Shown here: positions 9,348-18,440 of the stretch, in pieces
How the letters are laid out: every line of letters begins with the position of its first letter
Numbering within the stretch: position 1 is the first letter of the stretch
Origin: Haloquadratum walsbyi J07HQW2
GTDB taxonomy: Archaea > Halobacteriota > Halobacteria > Halobacteriales > Haloferacaceae
DNA: 64,000 nucleotides
NCBI RefSeq assembly: GCF_000415985.1
Contig: NZ_KE356561.1
Span: 1,369,025-1,433,024 of the forward strand
Reading direction: 5' to 3'
Translations under genes and position numbers: made by a program
The notes under the pieces: model-generated
What the model saw: only the letters and a program-made list of their open reading frames with translations
Databases searched by the model: none
What the model was told of the DNA's origin: nothing

Positions 9348-11294
9348 ATGTCTGACGGGCGGGATTTGACCCCCACACCCAGACGTGCGATAGAATCAAA
9401 AACGGAATCGAAATCCGAAACAAAACCGGATGCTAATCCAGACGCGGACATAGACGCAGATGCGAACGCGAACATAGACAGAAAATCATATTTTGAGGTA
9501 ACGTCTCAATCATCAGCGAATCGTAATATTCCCGATGATGAGATACACTTCGAAACCGATTTTGAGACTGATATTATTCGAAATGAAACCAGTGATTCTG
9601 ATGGTGCTATCGATGAATCGAGTGATCTGAACTCAACATCATCCGATACGGAAGGATCAGTCCCCGTATCACGGTCACCGAAACTTGATCGCTTGGAAGC
9701 TGACAAGCAAGAACGGGAACGGGAACAAACGGACTCAGGATCTGGACCGACCGAGAAATGTGGCGTTGTTGGTGTAGCACTCTCTGAGCGGTGTGCTGCA
9801 CGACCATTGTATTATTCGTTATATGCGTTACAACACCGCGGACAGGAGTCGGCAGGAATTGTCACACACGATGGCTTCCAACAACACAGTCACGTTGAGA
9901 TGGGACTTGTCGGTGATGCATTTGAAGAATCAGATCTTAATACACTCGCAGGGGGTACTGGGATTGGACATGTCCGATATCCAACCTCCGGAGGTATCAA
10001 TGCCTGCTGTGCACAGCCATTTTCTGTTTCCTTTAAATCTGGGTCGCTTGGACTATCACACAACGGCAATCTCATCAATGCAGACGAGATTCGTGATGAA
10101 CTCGAATCACTTGGTCATGCATTCACCTCAGACGGTGATACCGAGGTTATAGCGCATGAACTTGCTCGAAACTTACTTGAATCGGATCTCGTTCGTGCGG
10201 TTAAACGGACCATGGAACGGATCCATGGATCGTATGCATTGACTATCATGCATGATGAGACCGTGCTCGCTGTGCGTGACCCTGAGGGGAACCGGCCACT
10301 CTGTATCGGTAAGGTTGAGGATGGATACGTTGTTGCCTCAGAGTCTGCCGCAATTGACACACTTGATGGTGAACTTGTCAGAGATGTCCGACCTGGTGAA
10401 CTCGTTGTTCTCGATTCCGACGGCTCTGGGTTTGAGTCATATCAGCTCACTGATCGTGAAAACACTGCACACTGTTTCTTCGAACACGTTTATTTCGCAC
10501 GCCCAGATTCAGTGATCAACGATACACTTGTTTATGAGGCGCGACGAAATCTAGGTCGAGAATTGTGGGCTGAACAAGGAGTTGAGACAGACGTTGTTAT
10601 GCCTGTGCCCGATTCAGGTCGTGCGTTTGCCTCTGGATACGCCGACGCCGCGAATGAAACGACTGCCGACGGGGATCCTCGAGAGACAACTAGTACGGGT
10701 GAAGATGTGGTTGAGTTTGCTGAAGGATTGATGAAAAATCGGTATGTCGGTCGGACATTTATTATGCCAACACAGGATGAACGTGAACGCGCTGTCCGAC
10801 TCAAACTTAATCCAATTAAAAGCACGATTGAAGGACGGTCAGTGACGATTATCGATGATAGTATCGTCCGTGGGACAACATCACGACAGCTTGTTCAGCT
10901 TCTCCGTGATGCTGGTGCGTCTGAAGTCCACGTTCGGATTGGTGCTCCACAGATTATTGCCCCTTGTTATATGGGAATCGACATGGCTTCACGTGAAGAA
11001 CTCATTGCTGCTGATAAATCAACTGAGGAAATTCGATCAGAAATTGACGCCGACAGCTTAGGATATCTCTCTGTTGATGCGGTCGCAGATGTGCTTGGTG
11101 AGCATCGCTCGGATCTCTGTCTCGGCTGTGTCACGGGATCATATCCATACGATATTGATAATGAGGACTGTGACCGCGATGTTACGCGACCGGTTATCGA
11201 TGGACCTGACACGAGGACAAACTCAAGCGACCAACAGAGTGAGTCAGAGCAAGGAACTGCATCCGACGGTGAGCCAGCACATGCTGATGATTGA
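9348..11294 (+). CDS. purF: amidophosphoribosyltransferase with long N-terminal extension
   Basis: First committed enzyme of purine synthesis: PRPP plus glutamine gives phosphoribosylamine. The catalytic domain starts at Cys138 (EKCGVVGVALSERCAARPL) and continues with ALQHRGQESAGI, LSHNGNL, GDTEVIAHEL and the PRTase motif VTIIDDSIVRGTTSRQ, so the enzyme looks complete. In this Ntn family the cysteine must become N-terminal; family propeptides are usually about 10 residues. Here 137 acidic, Ser/Asp-rich residues precede it with no internal Met. A TTG at codon 116 would give a propeptide of about 22 residues. The C-terminus also carries an acidic tail of about 35 residues. Confidence 0.93.
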   Translation: MSDGRDLTPTPRRAIESKTESKSETKPDANPDADIDADANANIDRKSYFEVTSQSSANRNIPDDEIHFETDFETDIIRNETSDSDGAIDESSDLNSTSSDTEGSVPVSRSPKLDRLEADKQEREREQTDSGSGPTEKCGVVGVALSERCAARPLYYSLYALQHRGQESAGIVTHDGFQQHSHVEMGLVGDAFEESDLNTLAGGTGIGHVRYPTSGGINACCAQPFSVSFKSGSLGLSHNGNLINADEIRDELESLGHAFTSDGDTEVIAHELARNLLESDLVRAVKRTMERIHGSYALTIMHDETVLAVRDPEGNRPLCIGKVEDGYVVASESAAIDTLDGELVRDVRPGELVVLDSDGSGFESYQLTDRENTAHCFFEHVYFARPDSVINDTLVYEARRNLGRELWAEQGVETDVVMPVPDSGRAFASGYADAANETTADGDPRETTSTGEDVVEFAEGLMKNRYVGRTFIMPTQDERERAVRLKLNPIKSTIEGRSVTIIDDSIVRGTTSRQLVQLLRDAGASEVHVRIGAPQIIAPCYMGIDMASREELIAADKSTEEIRSEIDADSLGYLSVDAVADVLGEHRSDLCLGCVTGSYPYDIDNEDCDRDVTRPVIDGPDTRTNSSDQQSESEQGTASDGEPAHADD

Positions 11295-11606
11295 ATCAGA
11301 TATAACGCTCTAAACCACTCTGTCATACTTTATTTCTGTAGACGAAGCTGACTGGATTTATAACTCAATTTTACCTATATACGTCAGAAGGACCTGGTGA
11401 CACCATCGGCGATGGTGCAATAATCGATGCTCCTGAATCGCAGCAAATTAAAAAGCGTTCTATTTAATCTGCAATTTAGAGTTATGCTTGGAGTGAGTCT
11501 GCTATGGAGTTCAAACTGAATGAAAGATCATATTAACGGTGGCTACCATCAGCTGTGAGTGAATAAGATACTATAGAGAGCCTTGTTTTCGGAATCAAAC
11601 CGCGTT
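11295..11606. other. intergenic between convergent purF and DUF655 gene
   Basis: AT-rich spacer without a recognisable gene. In other haloarchaea, as I recall, a ksgA dimethyladenosine transferase gene follows the DUF655 gene; no trace of it was found here. Confidence 0.4.
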
Positions 11607-12254
11607 CTATTCACTCGGTGCGACAAAGACATTATATTTAAGATCGTCTTCGTGTAGCTCCTCAAGAATTCTATCTTTGAGAATCGAAGAGGGATGATGA
11701 AGTCCCGCTACTCGTTCTTCTATTTGTTCGAAGCTCTCAAATGGTCCACGCTTTCGCTGATCAAGAATATTATTTCGGAGCTTCTTGCCAATCCCTGGAA
11801 GTAGATTTAATTGATGGAGTCGAAGCGTGATCGGTTGAGCATTATTATAGAAATCGACAAACCGGCGCTCATCCGCGTTGATTATCTCCTCAACTGCGTA
11901 CTCAACTTCGTTTTGTGCTGTATTTGATAGGTCCGTATAGCTAATCTGCCGGAATTCATCGACCAATTGTCGAGCTTCGGTTGGACCAACAACGACACGA
12001 TCACCGATTGAAGCATCGGCATCTTCGGCTGCATCAAGTGTCAACTCATATAATCTAAAATCGCGTTCCCCAAGCGCATATGCTAGTGGGTCACGCTGAT
12101 GCCGCGGGCGATTATCATCACTGCGCCCATGTGGAAGATGATCAAGGATAACTGCACGGCGAACATCCGTCTCGGCGTCTGGACTATTATTACGACCGTC
12201 GCTTTGATCCGACTTATCAGTAGGATTAGCGTCGGTGTCCTCGCTTTCGGTCAT
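11607..12254 (-). CDS. DUF655 family HhH nucleic-acid-binding protein
   Basis: The 215 residues have a disordered acidic N-terminus (1-30), then RRAVILDHLPHGR, typical for archaeal DUF655, an OB-like middle (IGDRVVVGP) and a C-terminal helix-hairpin-helix LNLLPGIGKKLRNNILDQRKR that should contact nucleic acid. Function is not established. It lies downstream of rpoF and rpl21e on the same strand, the usual archaeal neighbourhood, but with a 272-base gap to rpoF. Confidence 0.85.
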   Translation of the reverse strand: MTESEDTDANPTDKSDQSDGRNNSPDAETDVRRAVILDHLPHGRSDDNRPRHQRDPLAYALGERDFRLYELTLDAAEDADASIGDRVVVGPTEARQLVDEFRQISYTDLSNTAQNEVEYAVEEIINADERRFVDFYNNAQPITLRLHQLNLLPGIGKKLRNNILDQRKRGPFESFEQIEERVAGLHHPSSILKDRILEELHEDDLKYNVFVAPSE

Positions 12255-12526
12255 GGTTATGACAACATATACACCGAGTGTGCACTTAAATAATGAGGCA
12301 GGAAGTGAACAGAATCAATCCGTGGTATCTACTAGCAGTCATATTTCACCGCCGAATTCCAGCTGCGGTGTCGAATCACATTCGTGTGATGGTCATGATA
12401 AACAGTATTCACGGGAGGTTATTATATGCAGTTGATAGTGGTATTTGTATATCTTATATATCAGAGAAATTTTTCTATCTCTTCGATTGATACACATGCG
12501 CAAATATCAAAATATACTGACGCTGT

Positions 12527-12883
12527 TTAAGCGTATTTCTTGACAATATTGAGTATTGCATCTAGCTCGTCGCCACTGAGCGCATACCGCTCTTGTGCGT
12601 ATACAGCACGGAGTTCATCGCGATTCTGTGGAAGGAGATCAGCAATTTTGATTGCCGTTGAGTTATCAACTTTCTCCTCAGTAAGCAGTTCATCAACGAG
12701 TTCCCGTGAATCAGAGGGGTCGAGGTCAGCAAATCTGTTTACATGCTCGATAGCACGTGCAAGCTCGTACCGAAGATCACGATCGGCCTCGGCGGCACGT
12801 TCGGCTTCAACATTTTGAAGCGACAGTTTGACTTCTGAGACAGTTTGATACTCATCATCGAGTTTTTCTTTGAAGATCGTCAT
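12527..12883 (-). CDS. rpoF: RNA polymerase subunit F (Rpb4-like)
   Basis: Forms the RNA polymerase stalk with RpoE and helps open-complex formation. The 118 residues match the archaeal Rpo4 pattern: VSEVKLSL near the start, helical RYELARAIEHVNRFADL, the helix SRELVDELL, KIADLLPQNRDELRAVYAQER, and C-terminal ALSGDELDAILNIVKKY. It is situated between rpl21e and the DUF655 gene, the standard archaeal order. Confidence 0.93.
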   Translation of the reverse strand: MTIFKEKLDDEYQTVSEVKLSLQNVEAERAAEADRDLRYELARAIEHVNRFADLDPSDSRELVDELLTEEKVDNSTAIKIADLLPQNRDELRAVYAQERYALSGDELDAILNIVKKYA

Positions 12884-13002
12884 GTGTATTGAGGATAATT
12901 GTAATATCGATAAAAATTAAATTTCTTGATTATGATTAGGATCAGAATATGCGGAATCGACTTGAAACTGAGATGTCAATTCATATCGCCATGAATTCAT
13001 AC

Positions 13003-13293
13003 TCACTCCTGTGGACGAAGGTGTGCTGAGCGTGCGATAATCGTTTTTTCTTTACCACCATCGACGATCTTAATTTTGAACGCTCGTCCTTGCTTCCCAG
13101 TCACCTCTCCGGTATGACCGTTGAATCGGGGATGAAAACGACCTTCGCGGACACTTGGGTCAATCCGAAGATGGACTTTTTGCCCTTCGTCATATTCTTG
13201 AATCGATCGTTGTGGTGGTGACATCCCTCGTTCGCGCGGAGAGTTCGAAAGTTTGTCGCGAGTTCCAGTCATTGGGCCATTCGAACTTGGCAT
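13003..13293 (-). CDS. rpl21e: 50S ribosomal protein L21e
   Basis: Archaeal/eukaryotic large-subunit protein. The 96 residues show the L21e features [43 protein letters not shown] and HLRPQE. Length is normal. It is the first gene of the rpl21e-rpoF-DUF655 group, about 120 bases upstream of rpoF, and diverges from the small membrane protein at 13416. Confidence 0.96.
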   Translation of the reverse strand: MPSSNGPMTGTRDKLSNSPRERGMSPPQRSIQEYDEGQKVHLRIDPSVREGRFHPRFNGHTGEVTGKQGRAFKIKIVDGGKEKTIIARSAHLRPQE

Positions 13294-13415
13294 TATTGTT
13301 TATATTATCTTCGACGGATGTATAAAACGCACGTTACGGACCTGTTATGATTTCATATGGAATATGTGGAAGTCACAAGCAAAAATTAAGCCACCTGCTG
13401 TAATATCATATAATT

Positions 13416-13691
13416 ATGGCGCAAGATTATGCAAGTGGGACCGAGCAACCCTCCAGCGAGACGGTGGTATGCACTGAAGAGGCTGAGCGGATAACGCACG
13501 GTGATTCAAGTTCAAAGGTTGAAATATTCGGACTTGGCGTCTCAGTGACAATCTTAATCGGTGCAGTCGGCGGTGTTTTTGCAATGTGGGTTCTGCCGGT
13601 TGACAGTGCCGTGCCGTTATTCCTGGGGGTTGGAGTCGGATTTATTCTATCACCGGTCATTGGTTTAGGAATGTTGTGGCGTCAGAATTGA
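13416..13691 (+). CDS. small two-TM membrane protein, unknown function
   Basis: The 91 residues consist of an acidic, Ser/Glu-rich N-terminal 35 residues followed by two membrane segments (about 38-60, VEIFGLGVSVTILIGAVGG, and 65-87). An A/T-rich TATA-like stretch about 30 bases before the ATG would fit a leaderless start. I recognise no family. It sits alone between rpl21e and the convergent aEF-1beta gene. Confidence 0.65.
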   Translation: MAQDYASGTEQPSSETVVCTEEAERITHGDSSSKVEIFGLGVSVTILIGAVGGVFAMWVLPVDSAVPLFLGVGVGFILSPVIGLGMLWRQN

Positions 13692-13766
13692 GATAACTAC
13701 GATCAATAGATGGACTTGTAGTTACGAATGATTTACTATAAGCTAAGAGATACAAAACCGATTATA

Positions 13767-14033
13767 TTAGATTCGACCAACGTTTTCAACGGCGACGCTC
13801 TCAACACCGTTGACGTCACCAAATGACTCCTCGACAGCTTCAGTCCCACCAGCATCATCTGGAACGATGACCGTTGGAAGAAGTGCAACAAGTCCGAAAG
13901 CTACGTCATCTCGTTCAAATCCGTTTATTTTAGCGCCCTCTGGTAGCGATTGTTCAAGACGTTCTTGTAGTTCATCAAGATCAATATCAGGACTATCTGG
14001 CATGACCTTGATTTTTGCAGCTACCTTTCCCAT
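13767..14033 (-). CDS. ef1b: translation elongation factor aEF-1beta
   Basis: Guanine-nucleotide exchange factor for aEF-1alpha. The 88 residues begin [19 protein letters not shown], contain the family block [24 protein letters not shown] and end with [15 protein letters not shown], all typical of archaeal EF-1beta (about 90 residues). It starts 2 bases after the stop of the zinc-finger gene at 14036, with which it forms a two-gene operon. Confidence 0.95.
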   Translation of the reverse strand: MGKVAAKIKVMPDSPDIDLDELQERLEQSLPEGAKINGFERDDVAFGLVALLPTVIVPDDAGGTEAVEESFGDVNGVESVAVENVGRI

Positions 14034-14035
14034 CG

Positions 14036-14215
14036 TTATGGTCCTCTGAATCCACAGTCAGGACATTCATACAGATTACTCTGCTTTCGGCACGTCGCAC
14101 ACCGTGAAATATCACAGCCACATTCTGGACAATCAAAAGTGGCAGCACTCATTCCAGAGATGTTAATACCGCAGGACACACACTGTCTGGCGTGCCGCTG
14201 GTCGGTCTGACTCAT
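14036..14215 (-). CDS. small zinc-finger protein (HVO_2753 type)
   Basis: The 59 residues contain four CxxC motifs (CVSCG, CPECG, CATCR, CPDCG), enough for two zinc-binding pockets. It matches the small protein I know as HVO_2753 in Haloferax, for which roles in swarming and biofilm have been reported. I choose the ATG at 14215 (MSQTDQRH); a Met five codons upstream is possible. It is directly upstream of aEF-1beta with a 2-base gap. Confidence 0.85.
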   Translation of the reverse strand: MSQTDQRHARQCVSCGINISGMSAATFDCPECGCDISRCATCRKQSNLYECPDCGFRGP

Positions 14216-14392
14216 ATTTTTACTAACCAACCAGTGATGTTTAACCGTTTCTTTTTATGAATTCTGGGACTCTCACAGCATACATATCAACAATTTAATG
14301 TTTTGAGATTGTAGATGAAAGGGTATGTGAGATATCTGTTGATATTTCAACGCACACTAACCGTTCTATATCAACATATCAACAATATGTAC

Positions 14393-14763
14393 TCATGTGA
14401 GTGCAACGGTCACTGCAACAACTAGAGCAATTGCACTTCCAAGTGCTGATAGCCGAATCGCCTCACGACCACATCCATCTAGTACAAGTCGACGTCCAGG
14501 GAGAACACCGGGTGCAGGTGATGCTTCAGGGACATCAAGAGCAAGCCCGGAACAACAGATGAGAATGTATATACGATGCCATTTGAAGGAACGGCTGCCT
14601 CAACAGCAACAAGTGAGCCTGGAAGCGTTGATGCAACTCCAACAAACAGAAATGCAACGCTATTTACCTGGAATCCCGGGACAAGTCCTGTGCAAGTTCC
14701 AAGATGTCGCATCGAGATATGCATATCCAAGAATCGCTGCTGCTGTGATATGACGTCCGTCAA
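14393..14763 (-). pseudogene. decayed N-terminal piece of a DUF112/TctA-type transporter gene
   Basis: On the minus strand one frame gives GTCTGLVPGFQVNSVAF...LPGSLVAVEAAV...SSVVPGL. The next frame continues with LDVPEASPAPGVLPGRRLV, GREAIRLSALGSAIAL and a stop. This matches the start of haloarchaeal DUF112/TctA-like membrane proteins (GLVPGFHVN, VVPA, GR.AIRLSALGS). A one-base deletion around 14546-14551 joins the frames. The rest of the gene (normally some 400 residues) is absent. It lies next to the zinc-finger gene, where an intact DUF112 gene stands in Haloferax as far as I recall. Confidence 0.7.
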
Positions 14764-15421
14764 ATATTAGCGAAAAATAGCGTTAATGTTAATATTGATA
14801 TTAATTCTACGTGATGTATGATTATCACAGTAATTTGGACTGCTGACGGATTACTACATTAACCTACCGTACCCTCTGCCCTACTCTACTCTACTCTAAG
14901 TAACCGATAAAATACCTGTGTGGCTCGGTCGTCACTATTGTTACAACTATTTATCTGTAGTTAGATACGGGATAATCTGGAAGCTCCCTCGACATAGAAT
15001 GATAGGAAACATTGAAAGGGAGCACAGGTCAAAAACAGTGGATATGATACCGTAAACGCGAGATACGATGAGATCCGACAGTTTAGCCTCAGATTCATGT
15101 GGCACAGTCTGTATGTGGCGCTATCCAATTACGGAAGTCCATTCATATTTTTAAAGCACGATTCTTTATACTATGTCCGGCTGTGCAAACACCTGATAGA
15201 TGCAAAAGCCTGCTTGGTATTGATCTTGAGAGATACTTGTCTGATTACATCTATGGTATAATTGAGGTGGTAACTCCTCCGTTCCTCAGTACGCACTGAG
15301 GGCGAGCACGAGTACGAGTGCGAATAAAAGAGATGTCACTCCTGAATTATTTACTAAATCATAATAACGGACAGCGGCTAATTCAAATTCATAATCAACA
15401 ATGACAATCGCACAATCGCCG
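14764..15421. other. long intergenic gap, no gene recognised
   Basis: About 660 bases of mostly AT-rich sequence between the decayed transporter gene and rpl12. The only structure seen is a short CTACT tandem run near 14878-14898. The missing part of the decayed transporter gene is not recognisable here. Confidence 0.4.
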
Positions 15422-15766
15422 TTAGCCGAAGAGATTACCTAGCCCTTCACCAGACGCTTCATCATCTTCATCATCTGCTTCGTCTGCTTCTTCTGTCTCG
15501 TCTGGCTCTTCTGCTTCCTCCTCATCAGCGTCGGCATCATCTTCAACTTCAGCCTCACCAGCGCTTGCACCTGCTGCAGGAGCGGGGGCTGCGGCGGCTG
15601 TGTCAATCGCTTCTTCAATATCGACATCGTCGAGAGCGGAGACAAGCGCTTTGACTCGGGACTCTTCAATGTCGGTTCCGGCTGCCTCAAGCACTTCTGT
15701 AACGTTATCTTCAGTAATCGATTCGCCTGTTTCATTCAGTGTAAGAGCTGCGTAAATGTATTCCAT
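15422..15766 (-). CDS. rpl12: 50S ribosomal stalk protein L12 (P1 type)
   Basis: Stalk protein that recruits GTPase factors. The 114 residues have the helical dimerisation domain MEYIYAALTLNETGE..., an Ala/Pro hinge (AAAAPAPAAGA), a long Glu/Asp stretch and the factor-binding tail EGLGNLFG. It is last in rpl1-rpl10-rpl12, about 107 bases after the rpl10 stop, so it may have additional transcripts of its own. Confidence 0.96.
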   Translation of the reverse strand: MEYIYAALTLNETGESITEDNVTEVLEAAGTDIEESRVKALVSALDDVDIEEAIDTAAAAPAPAAGASAGEAEVEDDADADEEEAEEPDETEEADEADDEDDEASGEGLGNLFG

Positions 15767-15830
15767 TTTAATATTCCTCGTTATCTGTTATCTATGATTT
15801 ATTTTCGCGCTGTTTGATATTCGTATGTCG

Positions 15831-15850
15831 ATACGATACGATACGATACG
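15831..15850. repeat. (ATACG)4 microsatellite between rpl10 and rpl12
   Basis: Four perfect ATACG units in the spacer upstream of the rpl12 ATG. Pentamer repeats can change length by slippage. Whether this alters spacing in an rpl12 promoter or leader is not known. Confidence 0.8.
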
Positions 15851-15873
15851 AACTGTCTCCGTCTCCTCAGGTT

Positions 15874-16953
15874 TTAGCCGAACATTGCACCTAGACCTTC
15901 AGCACCATCGTCATCGTCATCATCATTGTCGTCAGTACCGGCCGTCTCATCGTCGGTATCAGCAGACTCATTATCGTCAGTGTCGGAGTCTGCATCTACG
16001 TTTGCGTTCGGGTCAGCCGTTGATGATGCATCCAGCTGTGCAGGCGTTTCAACGTCCTGTAACTCTGCCGGGAGTGCATCTTCATCGTCAATATTCGCTG
16101 CAATCGATCGTACTTGTGCATCTGCTTTTGCGATGAGGTCTGGAAGCACTGCTGAGTCCTCAACGGCAGCAGATATACCGAGTGCTTTTGCATCGCCTGC
16201 AGCATTTGCAAGCAATGTCGGTGTGGTCTGTGCGGTCGGATATTTTGCATTGACCGAAAGGTTGCGTGCCCCTGCAGCGGCTGATTGGATATCGCTCTGA
16301 TATGCATCAATATCTAGCTCAAGCTCATCTGGTTCGAAGAGGACACCATCAGCAAAGACACCACGAAGATCAAGACCGACCTCCTTTGGTTCGATTCCAA
16401 GCTCAGCAAGAACACCTGCAAGTTCACTGGAGACTTCCCCTCCAGAATCAAGCACTTGTGATTCCTCGGTAACCTTAATTGACCCATCCATAATCCGTGC
16501 AGATGCGCCAACCTGCTGAAGTTCTCCGACGAACGGGCCGGGATCAACGCCTGTGTCGCCCTCAGGGATAACGATGTCATTTGGTGCGACCTCACCAGCG
16601 CTGATTGGTGCCGGTGTCTTCGATGCCTCAAGTTGTCTGTACAGCCCGAATGGATTGTCATCTGTGCCGACAAGTGCAACCTGTCCAGCAACAAATGAAG
16701 TAAGATCTTCATAACCATCGGCGACCTCATCAAGCGCACGGACGGTGAGTGTGTTTCGACTCATTCGTATCGCAGCACTTGGATAAAGATCACGTCGCAT
16801 GGTCTGAAGCTGCCGGCTTGGTATCCCAGCAACGTTTACAATCCCAATAGATTCATACTGGTCAATAAACGAGACGAGTTCATCGACCTCCTCACGCTTC
16901 CATTCAGGAATCGTGTCGGTTCTGCGCGCACTTGTGGCGGCACTATTGCTCAT
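15874..16953 (-). CDS. rpl10: 50S ribosomal protein L10 (P0 stalk base)
   Basis: Anchors L12 dimers to 23S rRNA. The 359 residues have the rRNA-binding N-terminal domain ([36 protein letters not shown]), the archaeal/eukaryotic insertion, an Ala-rich helical region for L12 binding and an acidic tail ending EGLGAMFG, matching the L12 tail. Its ATG overlaps the rpl1 stop by 4 bases, indicating translational coupling. Confidence 0.96.
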   Translation of the reverse strand: MSNSAATSARRTDTIPEWKREEVDELVSFIDQYESIGIVNVAGIPSRQLQTMRRDLYPSAAIRMSRNTLTVRALDEVADGYEDLTSFVAGQVALVGTDDNPFGLYRQLEASKTPAPISAGEVAPNDIVIPEGDTGVDPGPFVGELQQVGASARIMDGSIKVTEESQVLDSGGEVSSELAGVLAELGIEPKEVGLDLRGVFADGVLFEPDELELDIDAYQSDIQSAAAGARNLSVNAKYPTAQTTPTLLANAAGDAKALGISAAVEDSAVLPDLIAKADAQVRSIAANIDDEDALPAELQDVETPAQLDASSTADPNANVDADSDTDDNESADTDDETAGTDDNDDDDDDGAEGLGAMFG

Positions 16954-17588
16954 GCAGGCACCTCAAAGGCTGGTCCCATCGTCGTTTTGACGTACATTGA
17001 ATCGATATTCAGTGGACCTTTCTCAAGGGTAGCCTCAAGTCGACGGATAATAACATCGACATTATCAGCAATCTCATCGGATCCCATATCTTGGGCACCG
17101 ACGCGGGTGTGGAATGTTCGACGCTCGCGTGAACGAATTTGAACGGTGTTTTTCATGCGGTTCACTGTCTCAACAACATCATCGTCGGGTTGCAGAGGAG
17201 TTGGCATTTTTCCACGCGGACCAAGGATGGTCCCGAGGAACCGACCGATATCTTGCATCATGCCTGCCTCGGCAACAAAGAAATCAATCTCGTCTGCAAG
17301 GTCTTTCGCGGCGCCATCATCATCACCTAGCTCTTCGAGCTCGTCGCTGCTAAGTACCTGATCAGCCACATCCTCGGCTCGAAGGGCGGTTTCACCACTT
17401 GCAAAGACGACAATTCGTGTTTCCTGACCGGTTCCAGCGGGCAAGACCACGGACTCATCAACACGGTTCGACGGATCATTTAAGTCAAGATCGCGGAGAT
17501 TGATAGCGAGATCAACCGTCTCACGGAAGTTCCGTGTCGGTGCCTCATCAATCGCGCGAGAGACTGCATCAACTATCGTATCTGCCAT
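16950..17588 (-). CDS. rpl1: 50S ribosomal protein L1
   Basis: L1-stalk protein, a translational autoregulator in several archaea and bacteria. The 212 residues show [18 protein letters not shown], the segment [18 protein letters not shown] and the C-terminal [18 protein letters not shown] block. It is the first gene of this operon here; rpl11, usually its upstream neighbour, is at 32961. The ATG is preceded by a good Shine-Dalgarno (GGAGGTGA) inside a hairpin-forming leader. Confidence 0.96.
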   Translation of the reverse strand: MADTIVDAVSRAIDEAPTRNFRETVDLAINLRDLDLNDPSNRVDESVVLPAGTGQETRIVVFASGETALRAEDVADQVLSSDELEELGDDDGAAKDLADEIDFFVAEAGMMQDIGRFLGTILGPRGKMPTPLQPDDDVVETVNRMKNTVQIRSRERRTFHTRVGAQDMGSDEIADNVDVIIRRLEATLEKGPLNIDSMYVKTTMGPAFEVPA

Positions 17589-17590
17589 TA

Positions 17591-17660
17591 TTCACCTCCG
17601 TAGTACGCAGGATTGCTGCTACGGGTCAGTGAAACAGGTATCTGCCTGTCTCATCCGAAT
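17591..17660 (-). promoter_or_regulatory. rpl1 leader with hairpin over the ribosome-binding site
   Basis: On the minus strand CCGTAG (17619-17624) can pair with CTACGG (17598-17603) around a 15-base loop, and the GGAGGTGA ribosome-binding site (about 17594-17600) overlaps the 3' arm. A second small stem CAGG/CCTG lies just upstream. In archaea L1 represses its own operon through a leader that mimics its 23S site; whether this leader does so is inferred from position only. Confidence 0.4.
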
Positions 17661-18123
17661 TTAAGGCACATGTTCTTATTAAGTCCGTCGAAGCACACAT
17701 AAGATGCAACGCATCGAGCCCAAATGCGCTTGATTTATAATATTTCTAGGAATGTCATCCGAACAGTATCTTATGAATTGACAGTTTGATGATGTATACA
17801 AAGTGTAGAACATGTCGATAGACAAATAAGACACAATATGTCTCATCAGTGTCGAAACTCCACCACAGAATTTTGAACTAAGTGTACTGAATCTATTAAT
17901 TAAAATGAGTGCGTATGCAGGATAGTTATCTTTTTTTATTTCAGTGGTTGGATGATAATGTAGAATATCTAATTGGTTTTTCATGCATCGGTCTTATTCG
18001 AATATCAGATAATCCTATGAGAATTTGATCATGGTTATGACCGTGCTGTCCAGTCCACTCTCAGTTATTAACTCAATTTCGAGTTTGAGTACCTTTTAGT
18101 ATGTATAGATTATCATAATTAAT
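17661..18123. other. intergenic, nothing recognised
   Basis: AT-rich spacer at the left edge of the accessory region that separates rpl1 from rpl11. It has no protein-like frame or RNA gene. A TATA-like tract (TTTTAGTATGTATAG) lies near 18092-18110 before the small gene at 18124. Confidence 0.4.
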
Positions 18124-18405
18124 ATGAACTCATCTGATGCTGCACGGCAGCTCCGGTACGCAGTTACTACACAGACGGAGACATACGATTATGAGGTTAG
18201 TCACTGGGAAGCAAACGCATATGAAGATATTTTTGATGATGTGATTGATGCTGGTGACCTCTCAGACGTTATGTCTGTTATTAAACGAATTAGCGCTGAG
18301 TTTGACGACGGCACCCGACCCTCTGTAACAGAGGCACGTAAACTAGCAGACAGTGTTCTCACAACCGGTGGGCGACCCATTACCGACGGTGGCGACGCAA
18401 ACTGA
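18124..18405 (+). CDS. small acidic protein, unknown function
   Basis: The 93 residues are acidic and look helical, with EVSHWEANAYEDIFDDVIDAG and a second half VMSVIKRISAEFDDG then EARKLADSVLTTGGRP. There is no membrane segment, signal or cysteine motif. Composition and an upstream TATA-like stretch support a real haloarchaeal gene. I do not recognise the family. It stands alone between rpl1 and the decayed IS element. Confidence 0.6.
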   Translation: MNSSDAARQLRYAVTTQTETYDYEVSHWEANAYEDIFDDVIDAGDLSDVMSVIKRISAEFDDGTRPSVTEARKLADSVLTTGGRPITDGGDAN

Positions 18406-18440
18406 GAACTGTTAATCAGCGCATACAGTTATTATAGGCG

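Noticed and set aside
15926..16300. Long plus-strand frame opposite rpl10
   Set aside because: Antisense shadow caused by the codon bias of the acidic rpl10; composition is Ser/Ala-rich and not protein-like for a haloarchaeon.
17679..17984. Minus-strand frame in the gap between rpl1 and the small gene at 18124
   Set aside because: Composition is not acidic, is rich in Ile/Ser/Cys, has no promoter signal, and looks like translated AT-rich spacer.
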